Assembly: GCF_029207565.1 (NCBI RefSeq)
Contig: NZ_JANCMW010000007.1
Location: forward strand, 124,001-188,000
Direction: 5' to 3'
From: Marinobacter iranensis
GTDB lineage: Bacteria > Pseudomonadota > Gammaproteobacteria > Pseudomonadales > Oleiphilaceae
DNA length: 64,000 nucleotides
Shown: in pieces, positions 26,759 through 37,021 of the stretch
Numbering within the stretch: position 1 is the stretch's first letter
Layout of the letters: every line of letters begins with the position of its first letter
The notes under the pieces: model-generated
What the model was told of the DNA's origin: nothing
Database searches by the model: none
The model's input: only the letters and a program-made list of their open reading frames with translations
Program-made: the position numbers and the translations under genes

Positions 26759-27793
26759 ATGACCAAAGGCAAAACGGATCTCGCCAATGCGTTGCTTGAG
26801 CAGCATGTAAAACACGAACTGGCGTCCCTGAAAGGGACCAAACTGCGCCGGTTCCTGCAAACCGAGGTGGACGAACTGTTTGCGTACGCCGGCACCATCA
26901 CGCTGAATCGACTGACCTCGGTGGAACAGGTGATGGGAGTGATCCAGCGCATCGTGGTGAATATGGAACTGGATGCCGGGATACCCGAGATGGCAGCGGA
27001 AATGGCCACGGAAGTGCTGAATGCGCCGGTTCAGAAAACCTCCCGGCTGCGGGATATTATCACCCGCGAGCAGGCCACCGGATTCCTGGAGGAGGCGCTG
27101 GAACTTCGCCAGCAAAGGGAGCGGGTGATCAGTGAGATCATGGCACACCCGGTCTATCAGGAGCTGGTGTCGAATGTGGTGTACCAGGGGGTGGTGAATT
27201 ACCTCTACGAGGACAACCTGATCACCAAGAGTGTGCCCGGTGTCGGCTCGATGATGAAATTTGGCAAACGCATGGCCAACAAGGCGGTGCCGGGCCTGGA
27301 CGAGACCTTCGAGCGCCGTTTCAAGGCCTGGCTTGCGGATAGCCTGCCGGGTTTGATCGCCCGCAGTGAACAGTTCCTGAACCGGGCGCTGACGGATGAT
27401 GAGTTGCGCGACAGTGTGATGGCGGCCTGGGTGTCCGTGGAGGATCGCACCATCGAAGAACTCCACGAGGGGCTGGGTGATGTGCAACTGCAGGAGTTCG
27501 TGGTGCTGGGCTACGAGTTCTGGCTGCAGTTCCGCAAGACCGAGTATTTTGAGGGCTGTGCCAGGGCGGTCGTGGAGCACCTGTTCACCATGTATGGCGA
27601 CAGACCGGTAATTGCCCTGTTGGGTGCCGTTGGTGTCAACCGCGACGTGGTTATGGCGGAAGTGGATGCCTACGCACTTCCGGTCATAGACGTGCTGCGG
27701 GAGGAGGGGTATCTTGAAGCCCTGGTCCGCCGCCGCCTTGAACCCTTCTACAAGTCGGCTGCGGCGAAAAAGCTTCTGCAGCAGGAGAACTGA
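26759..27793 (+). CDS. Conserved hypothetical protein, helical, 344 residues
   Basis: I do not recognise a domain. The protein is almost entirely helical by composition, without signal peptide or clear transmembrane segment, and is rich in Leu, Glu and Val. Noticeable stretches are DELFAYAGTITLNRLTSVEQVMGVIQ near the start and SVPGVGSMMKFGKRMANKAVPGLDETFERRFKAWL in the middle, an amphipathic basic region that could touch a membrane. The RhtB gene follows after 33 bases on the same strand. ATG start; the 157 bases upstream hold only a presumed promoter. Confidence 0.65.
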   Translation: MTKGKTDLANALLEQHVKHELASLKGTKLRRFLQTEVDELFAYAGTITLNRLTSVEQVMGVIQRIVVNMELDAGIPEMAAEMATEVLNAPVQKTSRLRDIITREQATGFLEEALELRQQRERVISEIMAHPVYQELVSNVVYQGVVNYLYEDNLITKSVPGVGSMMKFGKRMANKAVPGLDETFERRFKAWLADSLPGLIARSEQFLNRALTDDELRDSVMAAWVSVEDRTIEELHEGLGDVQLQEFVVLGYEFWLQFRKTEYFEGCARAVVEHLFTMYGDRPVIALLGAVGVNRDVVMAEVDAYALPVIDVLREEGYLEALVRRRLEPFYKSAAAKKLLQQEN

Positions 27794-27826
27794 GCACTCC
27801 TGCTCTCCGTGGTGGGGTGTTTGGCA

Positions 27827-28486
27827 ATGTGGATACCAACCGAGCTGTTCTGGGCCTACCTGGTGGCCATATCACTGCTTACAGTGACGCCGGGGGTGGA
27901 TACCCTGCTGGTGATGCGGAATGCCGGGCGGGGTGGGTCGGAGAGTGGCTTGCGGGATGGTTGCGTAACCAGTGTGGGTATCTGCAGCGGATTGTTCATT
28001 CACGCGACTCTTTCAGCCCTGGGCATTTCCATGTTGTTGGTTGAGACCGCCTGGGCGTTTACCGCGCTCAAATGGGCCGGCGCCTGTTACCTGATCTGGT
28101 TGGGCTTGAGTTCATTGCGGCAGGCCATGAGGCGGGCCCCTGCACAAGGCGGGAAGCCGGAAACTCCTGAAGCGGTGCCGGTTAAACCGGTATCAACCGC
28201 TGTGGCGTTTCGCGAGGGACTGCTGTCCAACGTGCTGAACCCGAAAACCGCGCTGTTCTATATGGCACTATTACCCCAGTTCATTGACCCGGCCGGTAAT
28301 GCTTTCCAGCAATCGCTGTTTCTTGCGTCAGTTCATTTTGTGCTGGCGATGGTGTGGCAGTGTGCTTTGGCGGTGCTGGTGGTCAAATCCCGCCGGCTTG
28401 GGGTGGGGCAGGGCGTCAAGCGTACGCTCAACGCTCTGACCGGCGGTTTCTTCGTTGCTATCGGGGCAAAACTGGCTACGCAGTAA
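27827..28486 (+). CDS. LysE/RhtB family amino-acid exporter
   Basis: Six-helix exporter of 219 residues. LLTVTPGVDTLLVMRNAGRGGSESGLRDG is the RhtB-type first loop (TPGP/TPGV motif), and LLSNVLNPKTALFYMALLPQFI is the conserved NPK segment. RhtB relatives export homoserine, threonine or similar compounds. I start at ATG 27827; the frame is open from a GTG six codons earlier. It probably shares a transcript with the hypothetical gene upstream and is convergent with fdxA, 9 bases away. Confidence 0.85.
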   Translation: MWIPTELFWAYLVAISLLTVTPGVDTLLVMRNAGRGGSESGLRDGCVTSVGICSGLFIHATLSALGISMLLVETAWAFTALKWAGACYLIWLGLSSLRQAMRRAPAQGGKPETPEAVPVKPVSTAVAFREGLLSNVLNPKTALFYMALLPQFIDPAGNAFQQSLFLASVHFVLAMVWQCALAVLVVKSRRLGVGQGVKRTLNALTGGFFVAIGAKLATQ

Positions 28487-28495
28487 GCGCAGACA

Positions 28496-28819
28496 TTACT
28501 TCTCCAGGTACTGCAGTTTGTCCGGCTTTCCGTCCCACTCTTCGGCATCGGGCAGGGGGTCTTTCTTTTCAGTGATGTTCGGCCACTTGCCGGCCAGATC
28601 GGCGTTGAGCTCAACAAACTGGGCCTGGTCCGCAGGCAGCTCGTCCTCCGAGAAAATGGCCTCTGCAGGGCACTCCGGCTCACACAGGGCGCAATCAATG
28701 CACTCGTCCGGATCGATCACCAGAAAGTTTGGACCTTCGTAGAAGCAGTCCACGGGGCATACTTCCACGCAATCCGTGTATTTGCACTTGATGCAGTTAT
28801 CGGTAACGACAAACGTCAT
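28496..28819 (-). CDS. fdxA: Seven-iron ferredoxin FdxA
   Basis: Small electron carrier of the Azotobacter FdI type with one [3Fe-4S] and one [4Fe-4S] cluster. Cysteines are at 9, 12, 17, 21, 25, 40, 43, 46 and 50 ([18 protein letters not shown] and [13 protein letters not shown]). The C-terminal 50-residue extension is normal for the 107-residue form. It follows mutS on the same strand after 136 bases, an order also found in Pseudomonas. Convergent with the RhtB gene. Confidence 0.93.
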   Translation of the reverse strand: MTFVVTDNCIKCKYTDCVEVCPVDCFYEGPNFLVIDPDECIDCALCEPECPAEAIFSEDELPADQAQFVELNADLAGKWPNITEKKDPLPDAEEWDGKPDKLQYLEK

Positions 28820-28955
28820 AGTCAGATTCCTGGTCCAGTATCAGTCTCATCAGTGTAATAATAATTGCGCGATATTGTATTGAGCGGCCTGCCTACTCGC
28901 AAGCGCCAAGGCGCACTATCGTTATTACTTGAGTCAATTCTGCGGCATTTTCCGC

Positions 28956-31559
28956 TTATTTGTTCAGTAGTTCCTTCAGTTCATAAAGGCGATTCAACGC
29001 ATCCCGGGGCGTAAGTCCGTCAACGTCCAGATCGGCCAGGGTTGTTTCCACCTTACTCGGTTCCAGGCTGGCGAACATATCCCCCTGCATAACCGGTTCG
29101 CTGACACGGGCCTGGGGCTTCGGTGTTTCCGGTGCAGCGGGTGCGGCGCTTGCGCTGCCTTCCAGGTGGGACAATTGTTCACGCGCGTTCCGAATCACGT
29201 CCTGGGGCACACCGGCCAGCTTGGCCACCTGCAGACCGTAGCTCTGGCTGGCGGGGCCATCATGGACGTTGTGCAGGAATACGATGGTGTCATCGTGCTC
29301 GGTGGCGGTCAGATGCACATTGACGGCGTGTTCAAGGTCGTCGGCCAGTTGCGTGAGCTCGAAATAGTGGGTGGCAAACAGGGTGTAGCAGCGAATGTGC
29401 TTCGCCAGGTGTTCCGCCGTGGCCCAGGCCAGGGACAGGCCGTCAAAAGTACTGGTGCCACGCCCCACTTCGTCCATCAGCACCAGGCTGTGCTCGGTGG
29501 CGTTATGGAGGATGTTGGCGGTTTCCGTCATTTCCACCATGAAGGTGGAGCGCCCGCCGGCAATATCATCGGAAGAACCCATACGGGTGAAGATGCGATC
29601 CACCGGGCCGATGACCACGCGGTTGGCGGGCACGAAGCTACCGGTGTAGGCCAGCAGGGCAATCAGTGCAGCCTGGCGCATGTAGGTGGACTTACCGCCC
29701 ATGTTGGGGCCGGTAATCACCAGCATGCGGCGTTGCTGGTCCATCAGCAGGTCGTTGGGCACGTAGGGGTCGCTCAGTAACTGTTCCACCACCGGATGGC
29801 GACCTTCCTCGATGTCGAAGCCGGGGGTGTCGCTGAATTCCGGCGCGTTGAAGCGCAGGCTGGTGGCCCGCTCGGCGAAGTTGCTGAGCACATCCAGTTC
29901 CGCCAGGGCCTGGGCGGCGTCCTGCAGGGGCGCCAGTTCCGCGGCAACGGTTTCCAGCACCTCATCGTACAGGGCTTTCTCCCGCGCCAGTGAACGGCTC
30001 TTGGCGCTGAGGGCCTTGTCCTCGAATTCTTTCAGCTCCGGGGTGATAAACCGCTCGGCGTTCTTCAGGGTCTGGCGGCGGATATAGTCCGCGGGCGCGT
30101 GGCCGGATTGGGCCCGGGTGATCTCAATGTAATAGCCGTGCACCCGGTTGTAGCCCACCTTGAGTGTGCTGATGCCAGTGCGTTCCCGCTCCCGGGTTTC
30201 CACATCCAGCAGGAACTGACCGGCGTTTTCGCTGATGTTGCGCAGCTCGTCCAGTTCTTCATCGAATCCCTCCCGGATAACCCCGCCATCACGAATCACG
30301 ACGGGCGGGTTGTCGATGATCGCCCGCTCCAGCAAGTCCGCCAATTCGGGGTATTCACCGATGGTGGTGGCCAGTTTGACGATATGGTGGGAACTCACCG
30401 GTGTCAGCGCCTTCTGCAAATCCGGCAATGCCTGGAAGGCATCCCGCAGTCGCGACAGATCCCTGGGGCGGGCGGAACGCAGAGCCACCCGTGCCAGAAC
30501 CCGTTCAATGTCGCCGATGCTTTTCAGCAGGTCGTGAACCGGTTCGTAGTGAAACCCGTCCAGCAGCGCGGAAACGGCCTGCTGGCGCTGCTCAACCACG
30601 GTTACATCCCGCAGTGGCCGGTTCAGCCAGCGCCGGAGCTGGCGCCCACCCATGGAAGTGGCCGTACGGTCCATCACCCAGGCCAGCGTGTGCTGGGTGC
30701 CGCCCATCAGGTTGGTGTCGATCTCCAGGTTGCGGCGGCTGGTGGCGTCCAGGATCACCGCCTCCTCGCGCCGCTCGCGGCTGAGTTTGCGAATATGGGG
30801 CAGGGCGGTACGCTGGGTTTCGCGAGCATACTGCAGCAGGCAACCGGCAGCACAGATGGCCAGCGTGAGATCATCACAGCCAAAGCCGGTCAGGTCCCGC
30901 ACCTGCAGTTGCTGGGTGAGCACGCGGCGGGCAGTGTCGGATTCAAACAGCCAGGGGCCCTGGCGGCGAATGCCGGTGTATCCTTCCAGTGCCTCCTGGT
31001 AGGGGAAGTCTTCACTGACCAGAATCTCGGCTGGCCGCAGGCGCTGGAGTTCGCCCTGCAGGCCTTCCAGGTCCTCCAGCTCGGATACCGTAAACCGTCC
31101 ACTGGAAATATCCAGGGACGCAAACCCGAACTGCTCCCGGTGGTTGTAGATGGCAACCAGCAGGTTGTCCCGGCGGTCCTCAAGGAACGCGTCGTCGCTT
31201 AGCGTGCCCGGCGTCACAATGCGCACAACCTGGCGGTCTACCGGCCCCTTGCTGGTAGCCGGATCGCCAATCTGCTCACAAATGGCGATGGATTGACCAG
31301 CCCGGACCAGACGTGCAATGTAACCTTCGGCGGAATGGTACGGAATGCCGGCCATGGGGATTGGGTTGCCCCCGGACTGCCCACGGGCCGTAAGGGTGAT
31401 ATCCATCAGCTCAGCGGCTTTTTTGGCATCTTCGTAAAACAGCTCGTAGAAGTCCCCCATGCGGTAGAACACCAGTTCATTGGGGTGTTCGCCCTTGATC
31501 TTGAGGTATTGCCTCATCATGGGTGTGTGCTGGGACAGATCGGTCTGGGCTGCTGACAT
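28956..31559 (-). CDS. mutS: DNA mismatch repair protein MutS
   Basis: Mismatch recognition ATPase of the methyl-directed repair system. The mismatch-probing Phe-x-Glu is in [11 protein letters not shown] near residue 37; the ATPase has the Walker [14 protein letters not shown] and the [12 protein letters not shown]alker B region. The C-terminus ends with the usual tetramer region. I start at ATG 31559 ([18 protein letters not shown]), which matches the E. coli start; an in-frame ATG six codons earlier is possible. 867 residues, full length. Divergent from pncC. Confidence 0.95.
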   Translation of the reverse strand: MSAAQTDLSQHTPMMRQYLKIKGEHPNELVFYRMGDFYELFYEDAKKAAELMDITLTARGQSGGNPIPMAGIPYHSAEGYIARLVRAGQSIAICEQIGDPATSKGPVDRQVVRIVTPGTLSDDAFLEDRRDNLLVAIYNHREQFGFASLDISSGRFTVSELEDLEGLQGELQRLRPAEILVSEDFPYQEALEGYTGIRRQGPWLFESDTARRVLTQQLQVRDLTGFGCDDLTLAICAAGCLLQYARETQRTALPHIRKLSRERREEAVILDATSRRNLEIDTNLMGGTQHTLAWVMDRTATSMGGRQLRRWLNRPLRDVTVVEQRQQAVSALLDGFHYEPVHDLLKSIGDIERVLARVALRSARPRDLSRLRDAFQALPDLQKALTPVSSHHIVKLATTIGEYPELADLLERAIIDNPPVVIRDGGVIREGFDEELDELRNISENAGQFLLDVETRERERTGISTLKVGYNRVHGYYIEITRAQSGHAPADYIRRQTLKNAERFITPELKEFEDKALSAKSRSLAREKALYDEVLETVAAELAPLQDAAQALAELDVLSNFAERATSLRFNAPEFSDTPGFDIEEGRHPVVEQLLSDPYVPNDLLMDQQRRMLVITGPNMGGKSTYMRQAALIALLAYTGSFVPANRVVIGPVDRIFTRMGSSDDIAGGRSTFMVEMTETANILHNATEHSLVLMDEVGRGTSTFDGLSLAWATAEHLAKHIRCYTLFATHYFELTQLADDLEHAVNVHLTATEHDDTIVFLHNVHDGPASQSYGLQVAKLAGVPQDVIRNAREQLSHLEGSASAAPAAPETPKPQARVSEPVMQGDMFASLEPSKVETTLADLDVDGLTPRDALNRLYELKELLNK

Positions 31560-31641
31560 GAACGGTTCCGGATCCATTGGCTTTATGTGAAGGCAGGGAT
31601 TGTAAGAAAATAACCGCCATGATGAAACGAAGGAGATCATT

Positions 31642-32142
31642 ATGCCACTGACTGATGAAGCATTGGCGGAAGCTGGTAATCAACTGGCCGAGTTGCTGGA
31701 GCGGCGCCAGCTTACCATTGCCACGGCAGAAAGCTGCACTGGTGGCTGGGTAGCCAAGGTACTGACTGACCGTGCGGGGTCTTCTTCCTATGTGTTGGCG
31801 GGGCTGGTTACCTACAGCAACGACGCCAAGAGGGCATTGCTTGGTGTTACCGAGCCGTCCCTGAACGAGCATGGTGCGGTCAGCGAACCGGTGGTGCGGG
31901 AAATGGTTGCAGGCGCGCTATCGACCACCGGTGCCAGCGTTGCCGTGGCTATCAGCGGTGTGGCCGGCCCAGGTGGTGGCAGTGAAGACAAGCCGGTGGG
32001 AACTGTCTGGTTTGCCTGGGGGCGCTCTCCGGCGGATACCGAAGCGGTGGTTGAAACCTTCCCGGGAGACCGTGATCAGGTTCGGCGCCAGGCTGTATTG
32101 TATGCGTTACAGGGGGTTAGGGGGTTTCTGGAAAACTCCTGA
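31642..32142 (+). CDS. pncC: Nicotinamide-nucleotide amidase (CinA C-terminal domain family)
   Basis: Deamidates nicotinamide mononucleotide to nicotinate mononucleotide in pyridine-nucleotide recycling. The single CinA-C domain shows [22 protein letters not shown] near the N-terminus and [22 protein letters not shown] near residue 110. 166 residues, so this is the stand-alone enzyme and not the long CinA with the N-terminal MoCF domain. GAAGGAG precedes the ATG. Directly upstream of recA, as in most gammaproteobacteria. Confidence 0.92.
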   Translation: MPLTDEALAEAGNQLAELLERRQLTIATAESCTGGWVAKVLTDRAGSSSYVLAGLVTYSNDAKRALLGVTEPSLNEHGAVSEPVVREMVAGALSTTGASVAVAISGVAGPGGGSEDKPVGTVWFAWGRSPADTEAVVETFPGDRDQVRRQAVLYALQGVRGFLENS

Positions 32143-32158
32143 AACGGAGGGGTTGGTC

Positions 32159-32198
32159 TTGCCCCCGCGTTATGTTTTAATACTGTTCAAATATACAG
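32159..32198 (+). promoter_or_regulatory. recA promoter with LexA (SOS) box
   Basis: CTGTTCAAATATACAG (32183-32198) is a perfect CTGT-N8-ACAG LexA box. A -35 TTGCCC (32159-32164) and a -10 TACTGT (32181-32186), 16 bases apart, place the box over the -10 and start region, as in other recA genes. The recA ATG is 90 bases downstream. Confidence 0.85.
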
Positions 32199-32287
32199 GG
32201 ATCCGGTTTTCCGGGTTCCGGATTTCACGATATCGGCCGCCGGGTTCCCGTCCCGATAACGGCATTGGCGACAGAGGGTTTGCAACG

Positions 32288-33334
32288 ATGGAAGATAACC
32301 GCAACAAAGCACTGAGCGCAGCACTTAGCCAGATTGAACGCCAGTTCGGCAAGGGCGCCGTCATGAAAATGGGCGACCAGCCACGGGAAGCCATTCCTGC
32401 GGTTTCCACCGGCTCGCTTGGCCTGGATGTAGCCCTGGGTATCGGCGGCCTGCCTTACGGTCGGGTTTGTGAAATCTATGGCCCGGAGAGCTCCGGTAAA
32501 ACCACGTTGACCCTCCAGGTCATTGCCGAAGCCCAGAAAGCTGGCAAAACCTGTGCCTTTATCGACGCAGAGCACGCCCTGGATCCCATCTACGCCGAAA
32601 AGCTGGGCGTGAACGTGGACGACCTGCTGGTTTCCCAGCCGGATACCGGTGAGCAGGCGCTGGAAATTGCGGACATGCTGGTTCGCTCCAATGCGGTAGA
32701 CATCATCATAGTCGACTCCGTGGCGGCGCTGACTCCGAAAGCCGAAATCGAAGGCGAAATGGGCGACAGCCACGTTGGCCTGCAAGCCCGCCTGATGTCC
32801 CAGGCGCTGCGCAAACTGACTGGCAACATCAAGCACGCCAACTGCCTGCTGATCTTTATCAACCAGATCCGCATGAAAATCGGTGTTATGTTCGGCAGTC
32901 CCGAAACCACCACCGGCGGTAACGCCCTGAAATTCTACTCATCCGTTCGCCTGGACATCCGCCGCATCGGTTCGGTGAAAGATGGCGATGAGGTCGTCGG
33001 CAACGAAACCCGCGTAAAAGTGGTCAAGAACAAGGTTGCCCCGCCGTTCAAGCAGGCCGAGTTCCAGATCATGTACGGCAAGGGCATCTACCACATGGCC
33101 GAAGTGCTCGACATGGGCGTGAAGGAAGGCTTCGTGGACAAGTCCGGCGCCTGGTACGCCTACAAGGGCGACAAGATCGGCCAGGGCAAGGCCAATGCCT
33201 GCAAATTCCTGGAAGAGAACCTGGAAATTGCCAACGAAATTGAAACCGCTGTGCGCGACAAGCTGATGCCCAAGCCGGTGAAGAAGGAAGCGGCTGAAGC
33301 GGCAACAGCAGACGCCAATGGTGAACTTCTCTAG
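32288..33334 (+). CDS. recA: Recombinase RecA
   Basis: ATP-dependent strand-exchange protein and LexA coprotease. Walker A is GPESSGKT at residues 65-72; the DNA-binding loop regions ([38 protein letters not shown]) are intact. 348 residues from ATG 32288. The C-terminal acidic/Ala tail is shorter in acidic residues than in E. coli. A LexA box controls it. Odd: the stop TAG shares its bases with the stop of a convergent LysR gene, recX is not downstream, and a damaged copy of codons about 290-331 lies at 39109-39234. Confidence 0.97.
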   Translation: MEDNRNKALSAALSQIERQFGKGAVMKMGDQPREAIPAVSTGSLGLDVALGIGGLPYGRVCEIYGPESSGKTTLTLQVIAEAQKAGKTCAFIDAEHALDPIYAEKLGVNVDDLLVSQPDTGEQALEIADMLVRSNAVDIIIVDSVAALTPKAEIEGEMGDSHVGLQARLMSQALRKLTGNIKHANCLLIFINQIRMKIGVMFGSPETTTGGNALKFYSSVRLDIRRIGSVKDGDEVVGNETRVKVVKNKVAPPFKQAEFQIMYGKGIYHMAEVLDMGVKEGFVDKSGAWYAYKGDKIGQGKANACKFLEENLEIANEIETAVRDKLMPKPVKKEAAEAATADANGELL

Positions 33335-34224
33335 GACATCACCGCTTGCTCTTCAAGATACTCCCAGAGGTGGGTGGCTACCGGTCCATGGGGCCGGTCG
33401 CTCCGACGACCGGCCACGAGTTCCTCCGTTACACCTGGAAAGTGGCGCCCGGCGATGGACAGCAGTTGGCCACTCTGTAGTTCTTCCTCGACCATAAATT
33501 CCGGCAGATGGCCCCATGCCATGCCCTGGAGAATGATCTCCTTCTTCATTTGGTGGTCGGCCACAGTGCACTGATGGGAACCACTGAGCACGAAATAATT
33601 GTGATCCCGGGGCTGGCGCGCGGTATCCCTCAGGATGCACTGCGTAAACCTTTTCATCTGGTCCGGTGTGATTGCATCAGTGATTGGAAAGCCCAGAAAG
33701 CCTGGTGCTACGACCGGTACCAGTGATATACAATCCAGATCCAACCATTCCAGCCTAGGGTCAGTTTTATCGACGTGATGGAAAATCAGATCTGCATCTT
33801 CTTCCAGAAGCCTCTCCATGGGCCCGGACACTGCCTCGAAGCGAAGTTGCAGGCGAGTGTTGGGGTGTGTTGCGAAAAACTTGCTCAATATGTTCAGTAT
33901 CTGCGGGCGTGGACATAGATCACCAATAACCACACGCAACTCTGTTTCTTCCCCCATCGCCAGTTGCCGGGCGTGAAGAGAGAAGGACTCCGCTTCGTGC
34001 AGCAAGCGTTGTGCCCGGTCATACAGTGACATCCCAGCCTGAGTTGGTCGCACTCGATAGCCCCCTCGGTCAAGTAGTGCCATGCCAAACTGAGCTTCGA
34101 GCTTCCCCAATCCTGCGAAAACGGCGGCGTGGGACCGATTCAAGGTCGTGGCGGCGGCTTGAAAACTACCCTCTTGTATGACGGCTACCAGGCAGAGAAG
34201 GTCTTGCAGGGTGAATTTGTACAT
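33331..34224 (-). CDS. LysR-type transcriptional regulator
   Basis: N-terminal winged helix (residues 1-62, [27 protein letters not shown]) and a LysR effector domain. 297 residues. The stop overlaps the recA stop in a shared CTAG, with no terminator in between. It is divergent from the exported alpha/beta hydrolase gene, about 110 bases away, which is the probable target. First gene of the region that I read as inserted behind recA. Effector unknown. Confidence 0.87.
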   Translation of the reverse strand: MYKFTLQDLLCLVAVIQEGSFQAAATTLNRSHAAVFAGLGKLEAQFGMALLDRGGYRVRPTQAGMSLYDRAQRLLHEAESFSLHARQLAMGEETELRVVIGDLCPRPQILNILSKFFATHPNTRLQLRFEAVSGPMERLLEEDADLIFHHVDKTDPRLEWLDLDCISLVPVVAPGFLGFPITDAITPDQMKRFTQCILRDTARQPRDHNYFVLSGSHQCTVADHQMKKEIILQGMAWGHLPEFMVEEELQSGQLLSIAGRHFPGVTEELVAGRRSDRPHGPVATHLWEYLEEQAVMS

Positions 34225-34334
34225 TGTCAGAAATTCCTTAGATGACCGTTCGAAGTTTGTAATATATTTCGATCAGGCACTCAACTAGCATTTTGGCTGA
34301 AATCCAAACCAGATCTACGCCAAAGGAGCTTTAC

Positions 34335-35291
34335 ATGTGCCGCACACTCACTTCTCTGTTCGCCAGCTTCGCTCTGTTCACTCCAATGCATCCCACACTG
34401 ACACATGCCGGCAATATCCATCCCGGTCCAACCGGGACACAGTCTGCATCGACAAATATTCAGGGCCAAACGCCTTCCTTTTTCACAGCAGGTGATGAGA
34501 CCCGCATTGCATATCGCCTTGATGGCCCTGCGGATAAGCCCGTGCTGGTTCTATCCAACTCCATCGGTACGGATTTGCATATGTGGGATGCTCAAGTCCC
34601 TGAGTTGACCAGGCACTTCCGTGTCCTGCGTTACGATATGAGAGGGCATGGGGCATCCGGTGTGCCAAGTGGCGCATATTCCATAGGTCGGTTCGGTCGC
34701 GATGTAATAGAGCTGCTTGATTCTTTGGGCATCGAGCGCGCTCACTTCCTCGGGCTTTCTCTGGGCGGGTACGTTGGTCAGTGGTTAGGAATTCACACTC
34801 CAGAGCGGATTGGCCGCCTGATTCTGAGTAATACAGCGGCATACCTTGGGCCAGCCGAACAGTGGGACGAGGCTATCGCCGCCGTACTGGAAGCCGAAGA
34901 CATGAAGGAGACGGCCGAGAGGTTCCTGCTCAACTGGTTTCCGGCCCGGCTGCTGGAAGCGGAAAGCCCTGTCGTGGAAAGGTTCCGGAATATGCTGCTA
35001 GCGACAGACAGGCAAGGTCTCGCGGGCTCCTGGGCTATCGTTCGTGACACTGATATGCGCCGCACCATATCGCTCATCTCGCGTCCCACATTGATCATTG
35101 CGGGCGAGCATGATCCTGTGACCACTCTTGAGCATAGTGAACTTATGGCCGGGACCATTCCCGAGGCTCGATTAGTGGTTCTGCCTGCTACACATATGAC
35201 AAATGTTCAGTACCCGGCGGAATTTCTGGAAGCGGTCGTGACTTTTCTCACCGATTCCGGAGGGAAGGGAATACACGTTAAAGCAGAATAA
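34335..35291 (+). CDS. Exported alpha/beta hydrolase (3-oxoadipate enol-lactonase-like)
   Basis: Hydrolase with Ser142 in the elbow GLSLGG, Asp260 in AGEHDP and His287 in ATHMTN. The best family likeness is to lactonases of the PcaD branch (VLSNSIGTDLHMWDAQV..., YDMRGHGASG). From ATG 34335, which has AAAGGAG at ideal spacing, the first 27 residues form a plausible signal peptide (CRTLTSLFASFALF ... HAG), unusual because PcaD is cytoplasmic. An in-frame ATG at 34293 would hide that signal and has no ribosome site. A periplasmic lactone or ester hydrolase is the working guess. Confidence 0.8.
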   Translation: MCRTLTSLFASFALFTPMHPTLTHAGNIHPGPTGTQSASTNIQGQTPSFFTAGDETRIAYRLDGPADKPVLVLSNSIGTDLHMWDAQVPELTRHFRVLRYDMRGHGASGVPSGAYSIGRFGRDVIELLDSLGIERAHFLGLSLGGYVGQWLGIHTPERIGRLILSNTAAYLGPAEQWDEAIAAVLEAEDMKETAERFLLNWFPARLLEAESPVVERFRNMLLATDRQGLAGSWAIVRDTDMRRTISLISRPTLIIAGEHDPVTTLEHSELMAGTIPEARLVVLPATHMTNVQYPAEFLEAVVTFLTDSGGKGIHVKAE

Positions 35292-35310
35292 TCATACACC
35301 TGATGTGAAG

Positions 35311-36303
35311 TCATGACTTCGCATCAGGTGTGGAGTGTGCTCTAAAGATCCAGGATGGCAACTGCGCACGCTCCAACCAGGGAAATCTCGCCATCAGCGC
35401 AATAACCACCAGCGCGAAAGTGAGCCGGGCCCACAGAATGCCGGAGAGGTCAGCCCCCAGAAGCATAATCAGTAAAGTATCTTCGATCAGGCTGTGACAG
35501 AGCCCGAGGAAACAGAGTGTCAGCAGGATGTCCCGAGGCGTCAGTCGACCCGAGTGCGCTTCTCGCAAGAGCAGGCCGGCCCCGAAACTGAGCCCCAGGG
35601 TAATGCCGATCACGGTGATATTGGCCGCCGCCGGGCCGATGCCTAGCAACCGCAACAGTGGGTAAAGCAGCTTGTGGACCAGTCGCTCGACGCCCAGCCA
35701 GCGCAGCAATCTGAGGAAGCCCATAAGCGCAAGGATCACCACGAAAATGGTGGCAAGAGTCGTGGCTTGACCTTGCAGCCAGGCTGCAAGCGTCGTGTCC
35801 CTGGCTGAGGGCTCCCACACTACATGGTTGGCGTACTGGAGCCAGTCGCCCAGCGAGTAACTAAGATGCAGCAGCCAGCCCAGCAACCAGGCACCGCCTA
35901 CACGTAGCAGTAGTGTCAGCCACCAGGGCACGCCTGCCAGACGCGCCACTGCCCCTTCTATCGGTAGAGAATGCCCCACGGCCATCAACGTACCCAGCAC
36001 CGTCACCTGTGCCACGGTCAGTGGCGTATCCCCCGTGACTTCGAAGAAGATGACCAGGCCGGTGTAGATGTTGGTCAGCAGCGTGGCTGCCCACACCAGA
36101 CTCAGTGGCTCAGGAAGCCCCAGCGGTGACATTAAAGGCGCAAGCCATTGAGCAAACAACGCCGTTACACCCAGAACTTCGAGCGCCTTCATGATCAGCA
36201 GTGCTGGCACCATCACTTTGAGCAAAGTCCAGTAGACCGCCCAGGCTTCACAAGATGTCTGCACCGTCGTGCTAAGCAGTCGGGCTGGAAGTCGTTTTGT
36301 CAT
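35311..36303 (-). CDS. Nucleoside-recognition (Gate domain) membrane protein
   Basis: 330-residue polytopic protein with about eight to nine helices and two Gate-like halves (PALLIMKALEVLGVTALFAQWLAPLMSPLGL in the first; LVHKLLYPLLRLLGIGPAAANITVIGITLGLSFGAGLL in the second). The family includes spore-maturation and ferrous-iron-transport gate domains; stand-alone proteins like this are of unknown function, perhaps transporters. Divergent from an Lrp/AsnC regulator 126 bases away. An amino acid or nucleoside substrate is only a guess. Confidence 0.75.
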   Translation of the reverse strand: MTKRLPARLLSTTVQTSCEAWAVYWTLLKVMVPALLIMKALEVLGVTALFAQWLAPLMSPLGLPEPLSLVWAATLLTNIYTGLVIFFEVTGDTPLTVAQVTVLGTLMAVGHSLPIEGAVARLAGVPWWLTLLLRVGGAWLLGWLLHLSYSLGDWLQYANHVVWEPSARDTTLAAWLQGQATTLATIFVVILALMGFLRLLRWLGVERLVHKLLYPLLRLLGIGPAAANITVIGITLGLSFGAGLLLREAHSGRLTPRDILLTLCFLGLCHSLIEDTLLIMLLGADLSGILWARLTFALVVIALMARFPWLERAQLPSWIFRAHSTPDAKS

Positions 36304-36429
36304 ACGTACCTCACATCGTCGGGGAGCCAGCTGCTTACTTTACTCATGTACTGAACCAGACGATGGCGTTCTTGGCAGAAAACGGAAAGAATGTTGCCTT
36401 CTGCAGATAGAGAGGGAAATTTCCTGCAT

Positions 36430-36888
36430 ATGGACAGACTCGACCTTAGAATTCTTGATCAGCTACAGAGCGATGCCAGCCTGACCAACCAGATGCTGGC
36501 GGAGCGAGTTGGCCTATCCCCTTCAGCATGCTTGAAGCGTGTGCGTCGACTGAAAACACGAGGCATTATTCAGCGCGAGGTAGCAATCCTGGCGCCAGAA
36601 GCTTTCAGCGAAAGCCTGCACATGGTGGTGGAGGTAATTATGGCCCGGGATGAAAAATCCCTTTATCGCGATTTCGTTCGGCGGGTGGAAGCAGCACCAG
36701 AAGTCACCCAGTGTTATCAAGTGACGGGGGAGGTCGATTTCGTACTGATTGTGAACGTGCCGAACATGCAGGGCTACGATCGCTTTTGTGAAGACGTGCT
36801 CTATGCAGGGGGCGGCATGCACAAATTTCGTACGCTGATCTCACGTAAGCGCAACAAGTTTGAGACACGATTACCACTAAGCGTTTAG
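36430..36888 (+). CDS. Lrp/AsnC family transcriptional regulator
   Basis: 152-residue regulator: N-terminal helix-turn-helix (LDLRILDQLQSDASLTNQMLAERVGLSPSACLKRVRRL pattern) and a C-terminal RAM domain that binds a small ligand, usually an amino acid (VTQCYQVTGEVDFVLIVNVPNM). Start at ATG 36430, the normal first residue for Lrp proteins; an earlier ATG at 36391 adds a 13-residue lead not seen in the family. Divergent from the Gate protein gene, which it probably controls. Confidence 0.88.
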   Translation: MDRLDLRILDQLQSDASLTNQMLAERVGLSPSACLKRVRRLKTRGIIQREVAILAPEAFSESLHMVVEVIMARDEKSLYRDFVRRVEAAPEVTQCYQVTGEVDFVLIVNVPNMQGYDRFCEDVLYAGGGMHKFRTLISRKRNKFETRLPLSV

Positions 36889-37021
36889 TCAGTTGGTTCC
36901 CAAAACGCAGACCACCGCTCATGAACCAACGTCTGCAAAGCCGGGTTTTCGGAGGTGTCGTCACCAGAAAAGGCCAGATCTGCCTCGGCCATGCCCGAGC
37001 AGGCACCGCCAAAACTGGCAC

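Noticed and set aside
30099..31202. 367-codon plus-strand frame inside mutS
   Set aside because: Antisense to conserved MutS sequence; low-complexity His/Gln/Val-rich translation, typical shadow frame.
36893..37021. Gene remnant between the Lrp and LysR genes
   Set aside because: Short frames on both strands, none with family likeness or ribosome site.
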